Below, in pieces: positions 4,916-5,501 of a stretch of DNA of 5,501 nucleotides. The translations under genes and the position numbers were made by a program. The first letter of the stretch is position 1. Each line of letters opens with the position of its first letter. Source of the DNA: Treponema sp. (GTDB taxonomy: Bacteria; Spirochaetota; Spirochaetia; Treponematales; Breznakiellaceae); contig JAIRLQ010000213.1 of assembly GCA_031259345.1 (NCBI GenBank), forward strand, positions 1-5,501, written 5' to 3'. The notes below the pieces were generated by a model. It made no database searches. It worked only from the letters and a program-made list of their open reading frames with translations, and had not been told where the DNA came from.

Positions 4916-4962
4916 AAGAGCCGGTGAAAAACCAACCGGGTTTTGAAACAGGCTCAATTGAG

Positions 4963-4993
4963 AAAAATTATTAGGGGTAAGAAAACCCTCTAA
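4963..4993 (-). terminator. Weak candidate intrinsic terminator after fliJ
   Basis: On the - strand, downstream of the fliJ stop, TTAG-A-GGGT and ACCCCTAA form an 8-bp stem with one bulged A and a 6-nt loop (4971-4993). After TAA this runs into TTTTT (4963-4967). Stem GC is modest and the T-run is short, so efficiency is doubtful, but position and order fit a terminator for the flagellar operon or its end segment. Confidence 0.4.
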
Positions 4994-5015
4994 AAACTGA
5001 AGTCCGGCGATTCCC

Positions 5016-5468
5016 TTAAAACCCGCCGCCGCTCATCTGCCTCCGGGCCAAAACGCCCCCGGAAATATCGTCCAGGGCCTTTGTCTCCTCGGCGAACATT
5101 TTTTTGCGGTATTCTTTTTCCCGTTTTTCCCGGAGCTTGTCCAGCACTTTCCGTTCCCGGGAGGCTTCAAGGTAGCGGTTCCGTTTTTCTTCCACCACCA
5201 GTTCCGCCCGGGCGGCTTCTTCCAGCAAGGCGTCCCGTTTCTGATCGAGCCGGATAATATAATTGTCGTAGTTGAGAATTTGCAGCGCGTTGTTGTTGGG
5301 CGAGAACCGTTCCGCCGCGGCCCGGTGGCGGTCCTCCGCCACCGTTTTGATGTTGTTTTCAATACGCGAGAGGTCGCCGATAGCCCGGCCCAGTTCTATT
5401 TCGGTTTCCTGTTCCCGGTAAGCCTTGAGTTCCAGAACTTTTTCCAGGGAAAAATGAAAGGCCCTCAC
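5016..5468 (-). CDS. fliJ: Flagellar export protein FliJ
   Basis: A 150-aa, highly charged protein with a long helical heptad pattern typical of FliJ, the coiled-coil stalk-like subunit that sits in the FliI ATPase ring of the flagellar type III export apparatus. It couples ATP hydrolysis to the export gate at the cytoplasmic side of the flagellar base and helps recycle chaperones. The N-terminus FHFSLEKVLELKAYREQETE (4-23) matches the conserved FliJ start. Two long helices follow, with the predicted turn near residues 50-65 (RFSPNNNALQILNYD). The start is GTG at 5466-5468, and its first bases overlap the TGA stop of the preceding gene, so translation is coupled. The length agrees with known FliJ (about 140-150 aa). 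The order fliI-fliJ is standard in Treponema. FliJ sequences diverge strongly between phyla, so identification rests on N-terminus, coiled-coil and context. Confidence 0.88.
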   Translation of the reverse strand: MRAFHFSLEKVLELKAYREQETEIELGRAIGDLSRIENNIKTVAEDRHRAAAERFSPNNNALQILNYDNYIIRLDQKRDALLEEAARAELVVEEKRNRYLEASRERKVLDKLREKREKEYRKKMFAEETKALDDISGGVLARRQMSGGGF

Positions 5469-5500
5469 GGGGATACGGCGGCCTGGAGGGGCGCGGCCTG
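5465..5500 (-). CDS. C-terminal end of the gene upstream of fliJ, probably fliI (partial)
   Basis: On the - strand a frame from the window edge reads QAAPLQAAVSP and ends at a TGA (5465-5467) that overlaps the GTG start of fliJ. In spirochaetes and many other bacteria fliI, the flagellar export ATPase, precedes fliJ, so fliI is the likely identity. That is inferred from context, because eleven residues at a variable C-terminus cannot show ATPase motifs. Confidence 0.55.
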   Translation of the reverse strand, partial: QAAPLQAAVSP

Positions 5501-5501
5501 A

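Larger units (their letters stand above)
4836..4955. mobile_element. MITE-like element with terminal inverted repeats
   Basis: GAGGCTGTTTCAAAAC (4836-4851) and GTTTTGAAACAGGCTC (4940-4955) are inverted repeats matching at 15 of 16 positions. They are flanked on both sides by AATT (4832-4835 and 4956-4959), which may be a 4-bp target duplication or part of the repeat (19 of 20 if included). The 120-bp body has no open frame but contains two strong hairpins. GAGGCTGTTTC-type ends resemble the tips of known insertion sequences, which suggests a non-autonomous derivative. The whole lies in the gap between the regulator and fliJ. A structured intergenic repeat (REP or BIME-like) or a small RNA locus is the alternative. 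Confidence 0.6.

Noticed and set aside
4832..4959. CRISPR-like reading of the repeated GTTTTGAAACAG
   Set aside because: The copies are inverted relative to each other and irregularly spaced, with no regular spacers and no cas genes nearby.
5280..5501. Open frame on the + strand opposite fliJ
   Set aside because: Shadow of fliJ and the preceding gene; no recognisable domain and the other strand has strong family evidence.

Overview
The window looks like a chromosomal segment from a spirochaete, most likely a Treponema of the termite-gut type. This is an inference from several points: the fliI/fliJ junction, a two-subunit class I fumarate hydratase, small secreted proteins and lipoproteins with spirochaete-style signal peptides, and an XRE regulator of a kind I associate with those genomes. 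No species can be proven from the sequence alone.

The layout is a lower-GC accessory stretch between two GC-rich conserved blocks. At the left, the last codons of an unidentified gene (2-82) precede fumA-fumB on the + strand (119-1539). These encode the alpha and beta parts of an oxygen-sensitive [4Fe-4S] fumarase that interconverts fumarate and malate. At the right, on the - strand, lie fliJ (5016-5468) and the last codons of the gene upstream of it, probably fliI (to 5500). These belong to the flagellar export ATPase complex.

The middle (about 1540-4990) is clearly more AT-rich. It holds an LCMT/TcmP-type SAM-dependent methyltransferase on the - strand, whose 3' end overlaps the end of fumB. 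Just upstream of its promoter is a degraded fumB-like fragment. Three - strand genes for exported proteins follow: a small membrane or secreted protein, a 287-aa lipoprotein with a Ser-rich linker, and a 115-aa lipoprotein with a Gly/Ser linker. Diverging from these is an XRE-type regulator gene on the + strand. The intergenic region between the 115-aa lipoprotein and the regulator (4211-4406) is dense in inverted and direct repeats: a 17-bp palindrome over the regulator promoter, three copies of GACAAGTT, an inverted repeat framing a perfect -10 box, and a direct repeat at 31-bp spacing. A small element of about 120 bp with terminal inverted repeats and strong internal hairpins (4836-4955) separates the regulator from fliJ.

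The fum genes and the fli genes are ordinary housekeeping functions. The most original content is the envelope-protein cluster with its divergent regulator and structured control region, the fumB relic, and the MITE-like element. I do not see a CRISPR array, tRNA, rRNA or recognisable defence system.
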